Source: Paramacrobiotus metropolitanus | Lineage: Eukaryota; Tardigrada; Eutardigrada; Parachela; Macrobiotidae | Direction of reading: 5' to 3' | Assembly: GCF_019649055.1 (NCBI RefSeq) | Contig: NW_026570315.1 | Coordinates: forward strand, 372,001 to 436,000 | DNA: 64,000 nt | Shown here: positions 33,531 to 42,692 of the stretch, one piece after another | Numbering within the stretch: position 1 is the first letter of the stretch | Layout: each line of letters begins with the position of its first letter | Made by a program: the position numbers and the translations under genes | The notes under the pieces: generated by a model | Database searches by the model: none | Seen by the model: the letters and a program-made list of their open reading frames with translations, nothing else | Told to the model about the DNA's origin: nothing

Positions 33531-33747
33531 GCCTACAAAAAAACACAGTTTTGTACATAATTATGAACTTAGAATACGTACACGGAGTCGGACTGGTCGG
33601 AATCGGCGCGACTTCTTCATCTTCGTCAGACGATGACTCCAGCGCCAAAGGACGCTTCCACCCAGCGTGCGCGATAGGTTGTACGGCTGCGGCCGGTGCA
33701 GAACGCTGGTGCGGCAGCTGGTACATACAGGTTTTGGCGGCGCTGCT

Positions 33748-34640
33748 TCAGATAGTCCAGATATCTGGGAAGACTTCCTTTTGGAAAGAACCGTGGATCA
33801 TTGCGCAAGTTCTCCTCCCGAGCATACTGGACAAGTCAAGATCGCACGGCATTACGGTTACACGCTTGGCATGATCAGCCGCTGCGGCTCCTTTCTCGCA
33901 AATCTTAATAAGGAGGAGCTCTGCCTTCTCCTGTAAGGCAAATAAAGCACCTAACTGGATAGAAAAGTCCGGCCGTATGCCCTCCATGACTTCCCACACA
34001 AGACGCTATAAAGCCATCCATCCGCATATCAGTTCAACAGAATTCATACGCTGGCGCAGTTTCCGCATTGCTTTGCGTCCGATTCGACGGGTCAAAATGC
34101 GGTCTGGATCCAGTGCACGCGGCGACGAACTAGCTGCACTCACTTCACACGTACCAACGTCAGCGCTCGTTCCGCTCGCACAGCTTTGTGGGGCATCGTC
34201 GTTCTGGCCTTCGACTTCAGACTCCGCAGCGTCGGGCACACCATTCTCGGGATCCTCCCCAACACCCAGTTCCTCCAAAACCGCAAGGTTGGCTGCTACG
34301 TCCGCATCGTCTGTCGCTTCGTCGCCGGCCAACTCCACACTGTCAGCCGGTGGCGCACCAACTGTGCTGATCATATGGTTCACGGCCGCCAATGTTCTAG
34401 AAAAAATTAATTTTGGTTGGCACTATTTTAGTGCAATGTGAATCATCATGCATAACGACTACCAAATTCGAATATTTCTTATACTTATATACCTATTAAC
34501 GAAAAACAGTACATCGCATACAGTACCTCAACGCCGAGCCCTCTCCACTCAGTGCGGCAGTGTCTTCCTCAGTGTTTGCAGCGGATGTACCAGCAAGGAA
34601 CTCCGGAGTGGCATCCCCATCCTCGTCATCGGACGAGTCG
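33748..34640 (-). pseudogene. Histone H3-like gene with long acidic N-terminal tail
   Basis: Two exons are supported: one ending at 34527 (GAG|GTAC donor) and one starting at 34396 (TTTTTTCTAG acceptor), with a 130-nt intron and a continuous frame. The N-terminal ~170 residues are strongly acidic (SDSSDDEDGD, GDEATDDAD). The C-terminal part aligns with the H3 histone fold: RKLRQRMNSVELI corresponds to alpha-N, then RLVWEVM to the alpha-1 entry, ALFALQEKAELLLIKI to alpha-2, and HAKRVTVMPCDLDL to the highly conserved H3 segment. A TAG (34006-34008) lies at the position of the H3 Gln before RLV, and a frame ambiguity follows the MPCDL motif. A CENP-A-like or other H3 variant is possible. A standard H3 tail is absent. 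Confidence 0.65.
34398..34478 (-). repeat. Inverted-repeat element, copy 1 (in histone-like gene intron)
   Basis: Arms at about 34400-34424 and 34456-34478 pair imperfectly (TTTGGTAG / CCAACCAAAA core). On the minus strand the element ends in AATTTTTTCTAG, which is the acceptor of the histone-like gene's intron. Confidence 0.65.
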
Positions 34641-34885
34641 CTGTCCATGATGTTGTCGGTCAGCGGTTTACCGCTTGTACGTTGGAATTTGCTCGGCAGA
34701 AGACGGAGGTGGGGAACATGATACAGCAGAATCAACTGGCTGTTGTTCGGGAATCTCCAGCGAGTCATCTATCTTCAGAGGAAAAGAGAGTAATGCGTCA
34801 CTAACAAAGTAATTGCGCCTAGTACCGCTCTAAAGCATCCCACTCTATAATTGCTATGTATCAGTACAGTATTTGTGGACAGTGT

Positions 34886-34960
34886 CAAAATTCGATTTTA
34901 GTATGCATCATGGTCTGAGTAAACCGTATTAGTACGTATTGCCAACCAAAATCGAACTTT
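34886..34960 (+). repeat. Inverted-repeat element, copy 2
   Basis: The arm AAAATTCGATTTTAGTATGC (34888 on) pairs with GCCAACCAAAATCGAACTTT (34941 on). A T-rich run ending CAACAG follows at 34961-34976, but no gene was assigned to this strand here. Confidence 0.75.
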
Positions 34961-35147
34961 TATTTTTTCAACAGAACCTGTACAGTAACAAGTTTTTCAC
35001 AGCGCATAACGCAACATATCACAAAACAGAAGATCACATTTTGAAAAATGGAAGACCAGACATCAATGAGTCAAACTACAGAATCTCTACAAAAACAAAT
35101 ATGTACAAAATCAGAATTAATTTGTACAAAAAACATATGTACAGTAA

Positions 35148-35798
35148 TTACACGTCGGTATGCTCATTAACCACCGACATTTCAGTACTCTCGGTACTGA
35201 CAGCGTGGGCTACAGGAGCCACGGCGCAACGGCGCTTTAAAAATACTACTGCGCTTGATATGGCAGCAATGAGGGCAATAATACCGATGATGGCGTACAC
35301 CACATTGGGCGCACTGAACGCGCTGTCCGGTTCGTCGGCCGGTGGGTTGGTCATCGGTGCCAGATCATGGTTCGCGGTGGTGGTTGACGCGGCGATGCTC
35401 GGCGATATACCCGTGCCCGTATCAGTCGTTATAAGCGGCACTGTCGGTGTGGCAGAGATGGGGACGCGTCCGCAGTTTTATAAGACCGTAAAGTTGACGG
35501 TCCCACGCTCACCACAATCCAGGATCGGATTTCCACGGGCATCGAACAGACGAAGCCGCGGGAAAGATCGGGCGAGAGCGGCGTACGGGACACTGTACAG
35601 CCTGTTCTTCTGGAACAGGACTACCTGTACCCACTGTTCTGCAGCGCGCAATGTGGGAACAGTAGTCAGATCCCGCCCTCCGCAATTCACCACACTTTCG
35701 ATGCGCTCGCACTGACAGTGGCTGAAACAGTGCGTCCATACACCGCACGCGCTGCTGACCACTGACAACTGGAGTAAGACCTGAAGTAGGCGGTGCAT
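35148..35798 (-). pseudogene. LRR-type single-pass membrane protein, one in-frame stop
   Basis: The start ATG at 35798 follows a TTGTTGCAG acceptor-like tract. Residues 1-20 form a hydrophobic signal peptide. An LRR N-terminal cap with clustered Cys (CFSHCQCERIESVVNC) is followed by LTTVP and about two leucine-rich repeats. After an in-frame TAA (35478-35480) the same frame continues through a Thr/Ser/Pro-rich stalk, one membrane segment (VVYAIIGIIALIAAISSAVV) and a short cytoplasmic tail to 35148. The total is about 216 residues. The protein would sit at the cell surface. The stop may be a real null allele or an error; no intron with a consistent phase removes it. Confidence 0.65.
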
Positions 35799-35807
35799 CT
35801 GCAACAA

Positions 35808-36002
35808 AACGTGGATTTAGCAGCATAGTAACTTAGAATGTACATTCAGTCAGACACACGCACACACACACACACATACATTTGACTCGGAAACAGTTAC
35901 TTACTTGCTCGCGTACACACAGACAGTACTTCTGCTGAAACTTTTGCCGATGTACCGTGCCACTGAAGATATATTTGCCGATATTTTCACGCGAGTTTGA
36001 GA
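35808..36002. other. Gap with a CA microsatellite
   Basis: A CA/AC simple repeat at about 35850-35880 lies between the LRR-type gene and the first plus-strand ORF. No Maverick terminal inverted repeat was recognised here. Confidence 0.5.
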
Positions 36003-36754
36003 ATGTCTTTAAAAAACGCCGCTAACGCTTTGTTCCCGGTCGGAACTGGAGAACGTATGATGAAAAACGGTGTTGTATACTACAGCACCGTTCAGCAGAA
36101 CGACGTACATATGCTACAAGGAGTTTATCGGGATCTTTTTGCCCGTTTTACAGACGCTCAGAAGTATTATCCTAATATTACTATTGGTGTTAGAGCGCAG
36201 TTTGTTAAGGAAACTTGGTTCCATCAACAGCCGATTGGGGAAGTAGCGTTTGCACTGTATCCTAAAGAGGGAAAGGTGACTAATATCGCCTTCCGAGAGA
36301 ATCCAACTAAGTGTGCCGAGGAAAATGGAAAGAATGGCGCCCCATCGTTCGCGATTTGGCACACGGTCGTATGCGGAACTATTTGAAGTATCGAATCAAG
36401 GAACGGCGCAAAGCCTGCCCCAGTGTCGGCTATCGTATCCTGCTGGTTATTACGTTCAAGTGCCCTGACGGTAGTGGTGTCAAAGTTTGGAATGAGACAT
36501 GCACTGGTATATGTGGTGACGACGACGATATCGTTCCTCCCGTACCAAAATTCGATTATTTTTTTCAGTGCGTGGACAAGTTCAAAAAGCTGAAGAAACT
36601 GGAACAGAGACGAGTTCCTTTCACTCAACCGGAGGATCTGGGAGAAGAGAAACGAGACATGGTGGGCGGGTTTACACAACCGGTACATCCATCTTGGGGC
36701 GACGAGTTTGACGGAAAGCCGGCCGACTTACTCATTTTTGAGGATGCAAACTGA
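36003..36754 (+). pseudogene. Unidentified Maverick-region protein, frameshifted
   Basis: Two overlapping frames (36003-36386 and 36311-36754) read as one ~250-residue protein with a single frame break near 36340. The first part has VYYSTVQQNDVHMLQGVY and FARFTDAQKYYPNI. The second part contains a Cys-rich bit (CTGICGDDDD) and ends EDAN. I recognise no family. Its position next to the membrane protein and ATPase genes, on the same strand, suggests a Maverick accessory gene; it could also be host-derived. Confidence 0.5.
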
Positions 36755-36853
36755 TCAACAACAACTGGTACGTTTTTGTTGTGCAATTTCAGTTCAAAAT
36801 TTCCAGTTTGAAATCGGATTTGTAATTTTGAAATCTTTCGATCCATAGAAATC

Positions 36854-37021
36854 ATGGATCCTGAAACGCCAACACCGATTCCCGTAGAGGAAAAAAACTC
36901 GCGGGGAATACTAATCTGGGCTCTATTCTACGCCATACCGTTTGTCTTTTCTCAACTTTTTCGTTTAGTTGCAGTCATTGTACTAAGAGTTACGGACCGA
37001 TTTCCTATCACATTATCATAA
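36854..37021 (+). CDS. Small single-pass membrane protein
   Basis: A 55-residue ORF that starts ATG 36854 and ends TAA 37019-37021. The N-terminus is acidic and Pro-rich (MDPETPTPIPVEEK), followed by one hydrophobic segment of about 25 residues (ILIWALFYAIPFVFSQLF). The ATPase gene begins 25-58 bases downstream, so the spacing is tight. Small membrane proteins are common in Maverick-type elements, but this one has no recognised relative. Confidence 0.5.
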   Translation: MDPETPTPIPVEEKNSRGILIWALFYAIPFVFSQLFRLVAVIVLRVTDRFPITLS

Positions 37022-37045
37022 TGCCCTTGCTTTCGTTCGTTTTAA

Positions 37046-37606
37046 ATGAATCACGTCGTTTGCTACTCGAACGTAATAATGGAAGTGCAGTTGAATGATG
37101 TGTTTCATCACCCAACTTCAGTGTTAATCAGTGGGAATTCTGGTTCTGGTAAAACCACGTTTGTGGCAAATATTCTCCGATTTAATAAACTCTCGCAAGT
37201 TCCGGAACGGGTTTATTGGTTTTATAAACAGTACCAGTCCTTATATGATCAACTAGTAAAAGAAGGATTTCCAATTACTTCTATTGAAGGTTTGCCAGAA
37301 GAAATTTCCAAACCGAATTTTTTCGATAAAAAACAAGTTAACGTTTGTGTGATTGACGACCTGCACCTAGAAGAAAAAACGAGCAAGCACGTTGCCCAGT
37401 TACTTTGCAACGGCGGACGCCATTCCAATACAACGGTCATCTACCTGACCCAAAATCTGTTTATTAAACATAGTTTTGGTCGAGATATACGGCTAAACGC
37501 CAAAGTCATTGTTTGTATTAAAAATTCTCAGGACCGGCAGCAACTGCAAATCTTAGGACGCCAACTTTTTCCTAATAAACTTAATTATTGTCACGTCCGC
37601 TTTTGA
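37046..37606 (+). CDS. A32-like DNA-packaging ATPase
   Basis: An intact ORF of 186 residues. A second in-frame ATG at 37079 starts just before the conserved region and is the likelier start. Walker A is SGNSGSGKT, Walker B is VNVCVIDDL, and a VIYLTQN strand follows, in the order expected for FtsK/HerA-type packaging ATPases of Mavericks and related viruses. The length is close to the family norm. It would pump the DNA genome into capsids. This is the best-preserved gene of the element. Confidence 0.85.
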   Translation: MNHVVCYSNVIMEVQLNDVFHHPTSVLISGNSGSGKTTFVANILRFNKLSQVPERVYWFYKQYQSLYDQLVKEGFPITSIEGLPEEISKPNFFDKKQVNVCVIDDLHLEEKTSKHVAQLLCNGGRHSNTTVIYLTQNLFIKHSFGRDIRLNAKVIVCIKNSQDRQQLQILGRQLFPNKLNYCHVRF

Positions 37607-37747
37607 GAAGCCTTTCGGTTATATTGTAATTGATTTGCAACACAATATAAGCGATCGATATCGGCTGAAATCGTCGCTTTTCGGAAAAAACTTTCCTGGC
37701 TATACTGAAGTTTATCTACGGGCATAGTTGTTTCCAATATTCATTTA

Positions 37748-38041
37748 TTGTCATCAATAGCTAAGAGCAAGCCAAAACTTGAGAAAGCAATTATTAAAAA
37801 CTCGGAAGACACTTTGATTGATTCCATTTCTGAATGTGCTCTCCAGATTGTTGAAAGCACGGTTCCCGTTTCTGAATCGTTGAAAGCTCAACGAGTTCAA
37901 CGTCTATTGCCCTATTTAAAGTTATTGTCCAGAAAGTCTGTTTCCCCAAAAACTAAACAAAGTTTTCTTTTAGCAAAAGGTTTTGCTTTATTTTCTTTAA
38001 TCCTGCCTCCTGTGCTTAATTTTGTTTTGGGAAACGCTTGA
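37748..38041 (+). CDS. Small conserved Maverick/adintovirus protein
   Basis: 97 residues, Lys/Ser-rich, ending in a hydrophobic tail (FALFSLILPPVLNFVLG). The pattern AIIKNSEDTLIDSISECAL, then SRKSVSPKTKQSFLLAKG and the hydrophobic end, matches a small ORF repeatedly seen in adintovirus-type genomes near the capsid genes; its function is not established. Its stop overlaps the start region of the next gene by a few bases, suggesting co-expression. The first codon of the open frame is not an ATG, so the exact start is uncertain. Confidence 0.6.
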   Translation: MSSIAKSKPKLEKAIIKNSEDTLIDSISECALQIVESTVPVSESLKAQRVQRLLPYLKLLSRKSVSPKTKQSFLLAKGFALFSLILPPVLNFVLGNA

Positions 38042-38760
38042 AAATGGCACGAATGTTTTTGTTAAATGAAGGACTGTTACGTGCTGTCAGAAAATCGCAA
38101 TGCCTGTCCCCCGTGCCTGTACACCCTACGCATGCTCATCTCGAGTATTATGCGAGCCCATTGACCAAGTCATACCGAGATATGACAAACTCACTGCAGA
38201 ATCCGACAATGACTAGCAGACAGCTTTTAAATGCACACAGCGACGCTATAGAGCGGTACAACGATTATATAGAACTGCCTATGCAGCAGCATCCAGCGCA
38301 GCATCCTTTCGAAGAAACTGACGCTGGAACTCATGGTAGCGATATGTCCACAGATAGAGTGGTTTTTCTATTACCTGAGAAGCAACAGAACAACGCCCGC
38401 CATTTGCTAACGCACTTACAAGAGTACGGTAATTTTTCAATTGGGAAAAACCTGGAACTTGCAGTAAACGGGGTTTTGAAAAATGGAACGAACGTTGTGG
38501 ATTTGATCCGATGGCTAACTACACCTAAAAATCCAGGACCTTCACAAACTCCTCCAAATGAAATAGAAGAAGTATACGAAGCGATGAAAAGTTGCAATGC
38601 GCCGGCTACGTTATTGCCGAATATGCAGCGTGGAAGAACATATTCAGATTTTGAACCTTCCAATTTTTCTTTTTATACGCCAGAACGAAACAGCAGTGGC
38701 AAACGAAGAAGCAACGCCACCCCAGTTACGGTTCGAAAAAACTGGAAACATTTTGGCTAA
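38041..38760 (+). CDS. Conserved Maverick/adintovirus protein of unknown function
   Basis: An intact 240-residue ORF starting MARMFLLNEGLL. The C-terminal half has a characteristic order: VVFLLPEKQQNNARHLLTHL, a middle strand pair, then GTNVVDLIRWL and a final helix. This is the pattern of a gene often found beside the ATPase in adintovirus-like elements, without established function. It ends directly before an inverted-repeat element at 38766 and is convergent with the protease gene. Confidence 0.6.
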   Translation, partial: KMARMFLLNEGLLRAVRKSQCLSPVPVHPTHAHLEYYASPLTKSYRDMTNSLQNPTMTSRQLLNAHSDAIERYNDYIELPMQQHPAQHPFEETDAGTHGSDMSTDRVVFLLPEKQQNNARHLLTHLQEYGNFSIGKNLELAVNGVLKNGTNVVDLIRWLTTPKNPGPSQTPPNEIEEVYEAMKSCNAPATLLPNMQRGRTYSDFEPSNFSFYTPERNSSGKRRSNATPVTVRKNWKHFG

Positions 38761-38765
38761 ATCAT

Positions 38766-38844
38766 CAAAATTTCGATTTTGGTGTGCATCTTTGTTAGCA
38801 AACCAACTCTGTTGATTGTATTGCCTACTAAAATCGAATTTTTC
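38766..38844 (+). repeat. Inverted-repeat element, copy 3 (between convergent genes)
   Basis: The arm AAAATTTCGATTTTGGTGTG pairs with TTGCCTACTAAAATCGAATT. It sits six bases after the stop of the 38041-38760 gene and 82 bases beyond the protease stop, so it could also act as a terminator-like hairpin. Confidence 0.75.
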
Positions 38845-38925
38845 ATAGATATGCAAACTGCCGTGTGTTCAAGTGTTTAAGAGTCAAATAAATTCCGGAA
38901 ACAATAGACGTTCTTTTTCCGCATT

Positions 38926-39486
38926 CTAATAGATAACCTTATAGATAGGCAGAGAATATTGCTGCTTTTTCAGCATATGCTTCAAACATTTTCGAGGGTT
39001 TTTACACACATGCAATTTCTTCTTAGCAAAGGCATACAGCATTATATCTTTGAATTGCAGTCTTTTGGGGTATTCAAACTTATTTACAATTTCACGTAAC
39101 GTAAGACCGCGACAAAAGTAATAAAGGAAAAATACAGAGAAGAGACTACAAAGTTTAGACTGAGGATGTTGGAGTTGGATCCGATTTTCCTGATAATGTC
39201 CATTGGTAGCCGGAAAATTTTCCGAGATAAATTTGTCAAACTCGATGCCGTAAAATAAAGAAGACTTACCAAAAGAGTCAAAGAAAACGACATTTTTACT
39301 GTTCTTAGCAAATATAGCTAGCCAATGCTATCCGGGTTTCGCGTACTTGTCCGAGTTCACAATCAGTGCGAGCGGAAATTTTGGACTGGACACAGTTGGT
39401 AACGTGTCTCGTGAGAACACTCCGAGGAATATTTTCTGAAGACAGTTATCGTGCTGCACGATATCTAAAAGCTTGATATTATTCAT
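38926..39486 (-). pseudogene. Adenain-like cysteine protease, one nonsense codon
   Basis: A 186-codon frame from ATG 39486 to TAG 38926-38928. The motif order fits the adenovirus-type protease of Mavericks: FLGVFSRDTLP near the start, PLALIVNSD, the catalytic His in HWLAIF, then VVFFDSFG, and the nucleophile Cys in SKLCSLF followed by FFLYYFCRG. A single TAG (39328-39330) sits just before the catalytic His. No other break is present, so inactivation may be recent relative to the neighbours. It would cleave capsid precursors. Its frame is masked by a longer chance ORF in another frame. Confidence 0.8.
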
Positions 39487-39488
39487 GT

Positions 39489-40785
39489 TTAAGCACGTTT
39501 GTATGGGCAGTAAACGTTCCGTCGTGCGTCAGTTTCTACGAGGGCGTTCTTATTGAAATATACCAATACGAAAAGAGTGGCAGTCATTTGAGCCGAAAAA
39601 GATAAGGACAATCCTAGAACAACTTTTTTCGTAGGATTTATGCACGTGTGGTCTCCAATATCAGGTTCAAGGTTAAAACCGAAAATTGCATAACCTTTGG
39701 CCTAATCTTTTTTATCAAACGCCAGTGTTGAGTTCTTGTAAATCTTACCAGTTTTTTCCAAGAGACTCAGGTACCTGTCGCTTGTGTTTGTAGGTGAAAC
39801 CTCTAAGGCTTTCCCAGGAAACGGTTCGGAAAGTGATAATCTGGCTCAGTTCAGAGGACTGAAAATTATACGGGTTGCGAGTTAAGTTTCTTCCAACGGC
39901 CTCCGACATAACTAGATCAACGAAAAGTTGCTTAGGAATGACTCCCCCTGAGGTGTCACGAGACCAATGACTGCTCCCAGATGGGATGGTCATCTCGAGA
40001 ACATGTGATTACACGTACGGAATCATTACATTTCGTTTTTGAAGCATAATCTCGTGAGCTTGCAAAAACTCAGGGTCCAGCTTGACTTTGCGCAGTTTAA
40101 GCGTTGCCCGTTTTTTGACAATTTTCAAATCAAGTTTCGCTTGAGGACAAAGCCACGCAAACTTGTCTTTAATTTCAGGTCCACTTCAGGTGGAATAAGA
40201 CGTTACTGGTTCGCTAAGTCACTAGGAAATTTCATAAATAAATGTCATGAATTTCCGCCCTCGATCATGCCATGGCGCGTAAGGAACCCATCATTCAAAA
40301 CTAGGTTGTTTGGATTAGCTGCAGGCAGTGTAATATAATTCACGTCAAAGCTTCCGGCAGTGTCCAAAACAATACCAGAGCTTAACAGCTGTGTTCGACC
40401 TTCAGAGCCAAAATTCAATAGGTTTTCGAAGTAGAATGAGTAATGTGATAAGGAAGGTACAGATGAGACAGTCTCACTGTTTGTTAAAAGTTCATGTCCG
40501 CTAAATAGGCTACGTGTAAAGTTGTTACGACGCCCCAGTTAAAATCTGCGGCAGGAGCGGCTCCTGCAGTGGTTAATACAGTTACATCTAGTAGAATAGT
40601 GCTGTTTGCTAGGCCTATTATTTCCTCTGGTTTTTCTGGAACCTCCCAAGCAATCGTATCCGCGTTCAAAGTATTTCTATTGGATTATAGGAAACATACT
40701 TTGCGGATTCGATTGCCGTTTGAGTAGGCGGCAAAGAAAAATGGTCCAATTCCGATTTTAAACACAAAGGTGTATTAGCATCCAT
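39489..40785 (-). pseudogene. Major capsid protein (double jelly-roll), several frame breaks
   Basis: The start MDANTPLCLKSELDHFSLPP corresponds to the well-conserved N-terminus of Maverick/adintovirus major capsid proteins (CLKSELD-FS-PPTQT). Later blocks in changing frames include ENLLNFGSEG, LNDGFLTRHG, PKQLFVDLVMSEAVG, NPYNFQSS, and the C-terminal FGFNLEPDIGDH with TATLFVLVYFN, before TAA at 39489-39491. Frame breaks and stops are spread through the gene. Overall span (1297 bp) is near the length expected for a ~430-residue protein. The protease gene starts three bases beyond its stop. Confidence 0.78.
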
Positions 40786-40796
40786 TCTCGTGAGAG

Positions 40797-41342
40797 TTAG
40801 CGTAATAATCCCGAAAGCGGAACGCGCATACGCTTCTTCTTGCGCAAACGTTTATGAACTCTTCGTTTTCGGCTACGTCTTTTATGAAAATCCTTCTTCG
40901 GTTTTGTAAAGGGGGCAGGCTTTGACTTGCGCGTGTGTCGCCTGCGCTTCTTTTTTACGATTTCGTGTAGCTGTCCTTTGAGCTTTGATTTTGTGATCCG
41001 GCGTTTCCGGCGCTTTTTGCCCCGCCCTTTTTGAATATCAGACATCATATTACCGACAGCTTCTCTCGTTCGAATTTGAGCTGAATCTAGTAACGTTGTC
41101 TTGTTCTGTGGAACATCAGAAACAACGTTTATACCCAGACGAACCAGATTAGGATACATAATATTTTTTGCTGTCCTAGCAAGGCTGCCAAAAAAATTTC
41201 CAAGCGAACCGTATCTGTGCTGCATATGTCCAACCGCGCTGCCGATGGCACCTTTCACCGCAACATGGCAGCCTGCCATGTTGCGGTGAAAGAAGGTGCA
41301 CTTAAAGTGCGCAGTTTTAAGAAACTTGCGGTTCCTGCGCAA
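40797..41342 (-). CDS. pX-like basic virion protein
   Basis: An open frame of 181 codons; the first ~17 overlap palindromic sequence, and an internal Met (MAGCHVAVKGAIG) may be the true start. The N-terminal part is Gly/Ala-rich with GHMQHRYGSLGNFFGSLA, and the C-terminal 80 residues are extremely basic (KKRRKRR, KKKRRRHTRKS, KRRSRKRRVHKR). This build resembles the adenovirus core/pX-type proteins of adintoviruses that condense DNA or sit inside the capsid. It lies between the penton-like and capsid genes, as in related elements. Confidence 0.65.
   Translation of the reverse strand: MRRNRKFLKTAHFKCTFFHRNMAGCHVAVKGAIGSAVGHMQHRYGSLGNFFGSLARTAKNIMYPNLVRLGINVVSDVPQNKTTLLDSAQIRTREAVGNMMSDIQKGRGKKRRKRRITKSKLKGQLHEIVKKKRRRHTRKSKPAPFTKPKKDFHKRRSRKRRVHKRLRKKKRMRVPLSGLLR
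41246..41299. repeat. Near-perfect palindrome in the pX-like gene start
   Basis: CACCGCAACATGGCA (41256-41270), a 3-base GCC loop and the exact reverse complement, with arms of at least 18 bp that extend further with a 2-base gap. It would form a strong hairpin. Confidence 0.85.
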
Positions 41343-41375
41343 GCTTAAGTCTTAAACTTGCGCAGGAATCGCAAA
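41324..41375. repeat. Second inverted repeat upstream of the pX-like gene
   Basis: TTGCGGTTCCTGCGCAAG and CTTGCGCAGGAATCGCAA form 18-bp arms with one mismatch around a ~13-base loop. It lies 30 bases from the palindrome at 41246-41299 and covers the start of the longest pX-like frame. Confidence 0.8.
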
Positions 41376-41392
41376 ACTTGAAATCCCATCCA

Positions 41393-41792
41393 TTATTTAC
41401 GGCGAAAATGTAATTGCAGAACTGAAACACCTTTCAACAGATTCTCCATCTAAACTGGTGATCGAGACTGAAATGCGATCAAACTGAGTGTTCTCAACGC
41501 TGATCTATTTCAAAGACAAAGGAACGAATGCGCTTCCGTCTGCAACACTTTTTCGAGATAAAACAGCCAATAGAGAAACGCGTGTTCTGTTAAACATTTG
41601 GTTGCGAACCAAGTCGCAAAACACGCACAAGGTGTCACGAGTTATCGATCGGGGTTTCGGACATTGTAAGTAGCACATTGCTACTTCGAATTCTCGCAGT
41701 AGCTGAACATAACTCGGTAAAAGCACAACGAATTCTGAAGCCGTGTTTCCAATGCCACTATAAGATGCCAAGGTGATATAGAAATCATTCAT
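41393..41792 (-). pseudogene. Penton-like minor capsid protein
   Basis: It starts MNDFYITLASYSGIGN and continues with EFVVLLPSYVQLL and FEVAMCYLQCPK. The run FY-TL-S, LP, then EVA-L--P is the typical N-terminus of the single jelly-roll penton protein of Mavericks. An in-frame stop occurs near 41505 and a frame break near 41430, after which LQLHFRRK ends at TAA 41393-41395. The gene is therefore inactive. An inverted-repeat element lies immediately upstream. Confidence 0.65.
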
Positions 41793-41798
41793 TCATAA

Positions 41799-41874
41799 AT
41801 AATCGAAATTGGCATGCAATATGATGCGCTGTAGTCGTGTGAGTTTAGTAGTGCACATCAAAATCGAGTTTTTC
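41799..41874 (-). repeat. Inverted-repeat element, copy 4 (integrase/penton boundary)
   Basis: The arms ATAATCGAAATTGGCATGCA and GTGCACATCAAAATCGAGTT pair imperfectly. It overlaps the integrase stop and ends a few bases before the penton-like start codon. Confidence 0.6.
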
Positions 41875-42692
41875 AAATTAACTGAAGTCCATACCGCTTA
41901 AGTTGACTTAAAGTGATCCATTTGTCGAACTTTTTATTCCAGCCAACAAAACGTATCAAAACTTTGTTGCCTTTCTTAGATAAAACAGCAATTTCAGCAG
42001 TCTCTGGTGTATTTTTTGGGACTTTCTGCAGTTCCCAAACGTAAAATCGTCCTTAACATTTCACGTTCAAGTCTTCCACTCGGAACATGGTTATGCCATC
42101 ATGGGCTTCAACAGCTTTGACTTTGTAAATCTCTGTTGACCACCCTGGAGTATATCCTTTTTCCATTGCCGTCTTCTTCAAAGACAGACGCACAAAATCT
42201 CCTAATTTTGGAAATTTCCGTGTTTAATTTCTTGTGTGCATATTTGATTTTGTACTAGTAAATGATTTTGTGAAATTCTTCTGCATTTTCAGCCGTTATT
42301 TCTGATGGATTATGGTAGCCTAAACTTCTATGTGGGCTGTTGTTGTACGAGTCCACGAGTTTCTGAATTACATCAATCCATTTTTTCGTTCGATTATGTG
42401 TAAAATAACGGAACAGTTTAGTCGATAAGGTACGGTTCAGACGTTCAACTTGGCCAGCTTTAATTTCTGCATTATTAGTAAAGAAATGAATAATTCCATG
42501 CTAATTTAACAAAGATTTGACATCAGTATTATAAAATTCTATGCCCAGATTGGTTCGGAATTTTTTCGGGAACGGTCCAGAACGAATAAATAATAATTGT
42601 AAAGCATCACGGACTTCAGAGGCACTTTTCCGCTTAATCGGCTCTACCCATACATACCGAGTAAAAACAATCTTATACGACTAACAAAAAAT

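Noticed and set aside
39084-39311. Hydrophobic minus-strand ORF that looks like a membrane protein
   Set aside because: It is a shadow frame of the adenain-like protease gene, whose motifs lie in another frame.
33748-39486. Alternative genetic code with TAA/TAG as Gln, suggested by single stops in the H3-like, LRR and protease genes
   Set aside because: TAA, TAG and TGA all terminate clear genes here (major capsid TAA, protease TAG, integrase TGA), and frame breaks also occur, so decay or sequence errors explain the stops better.
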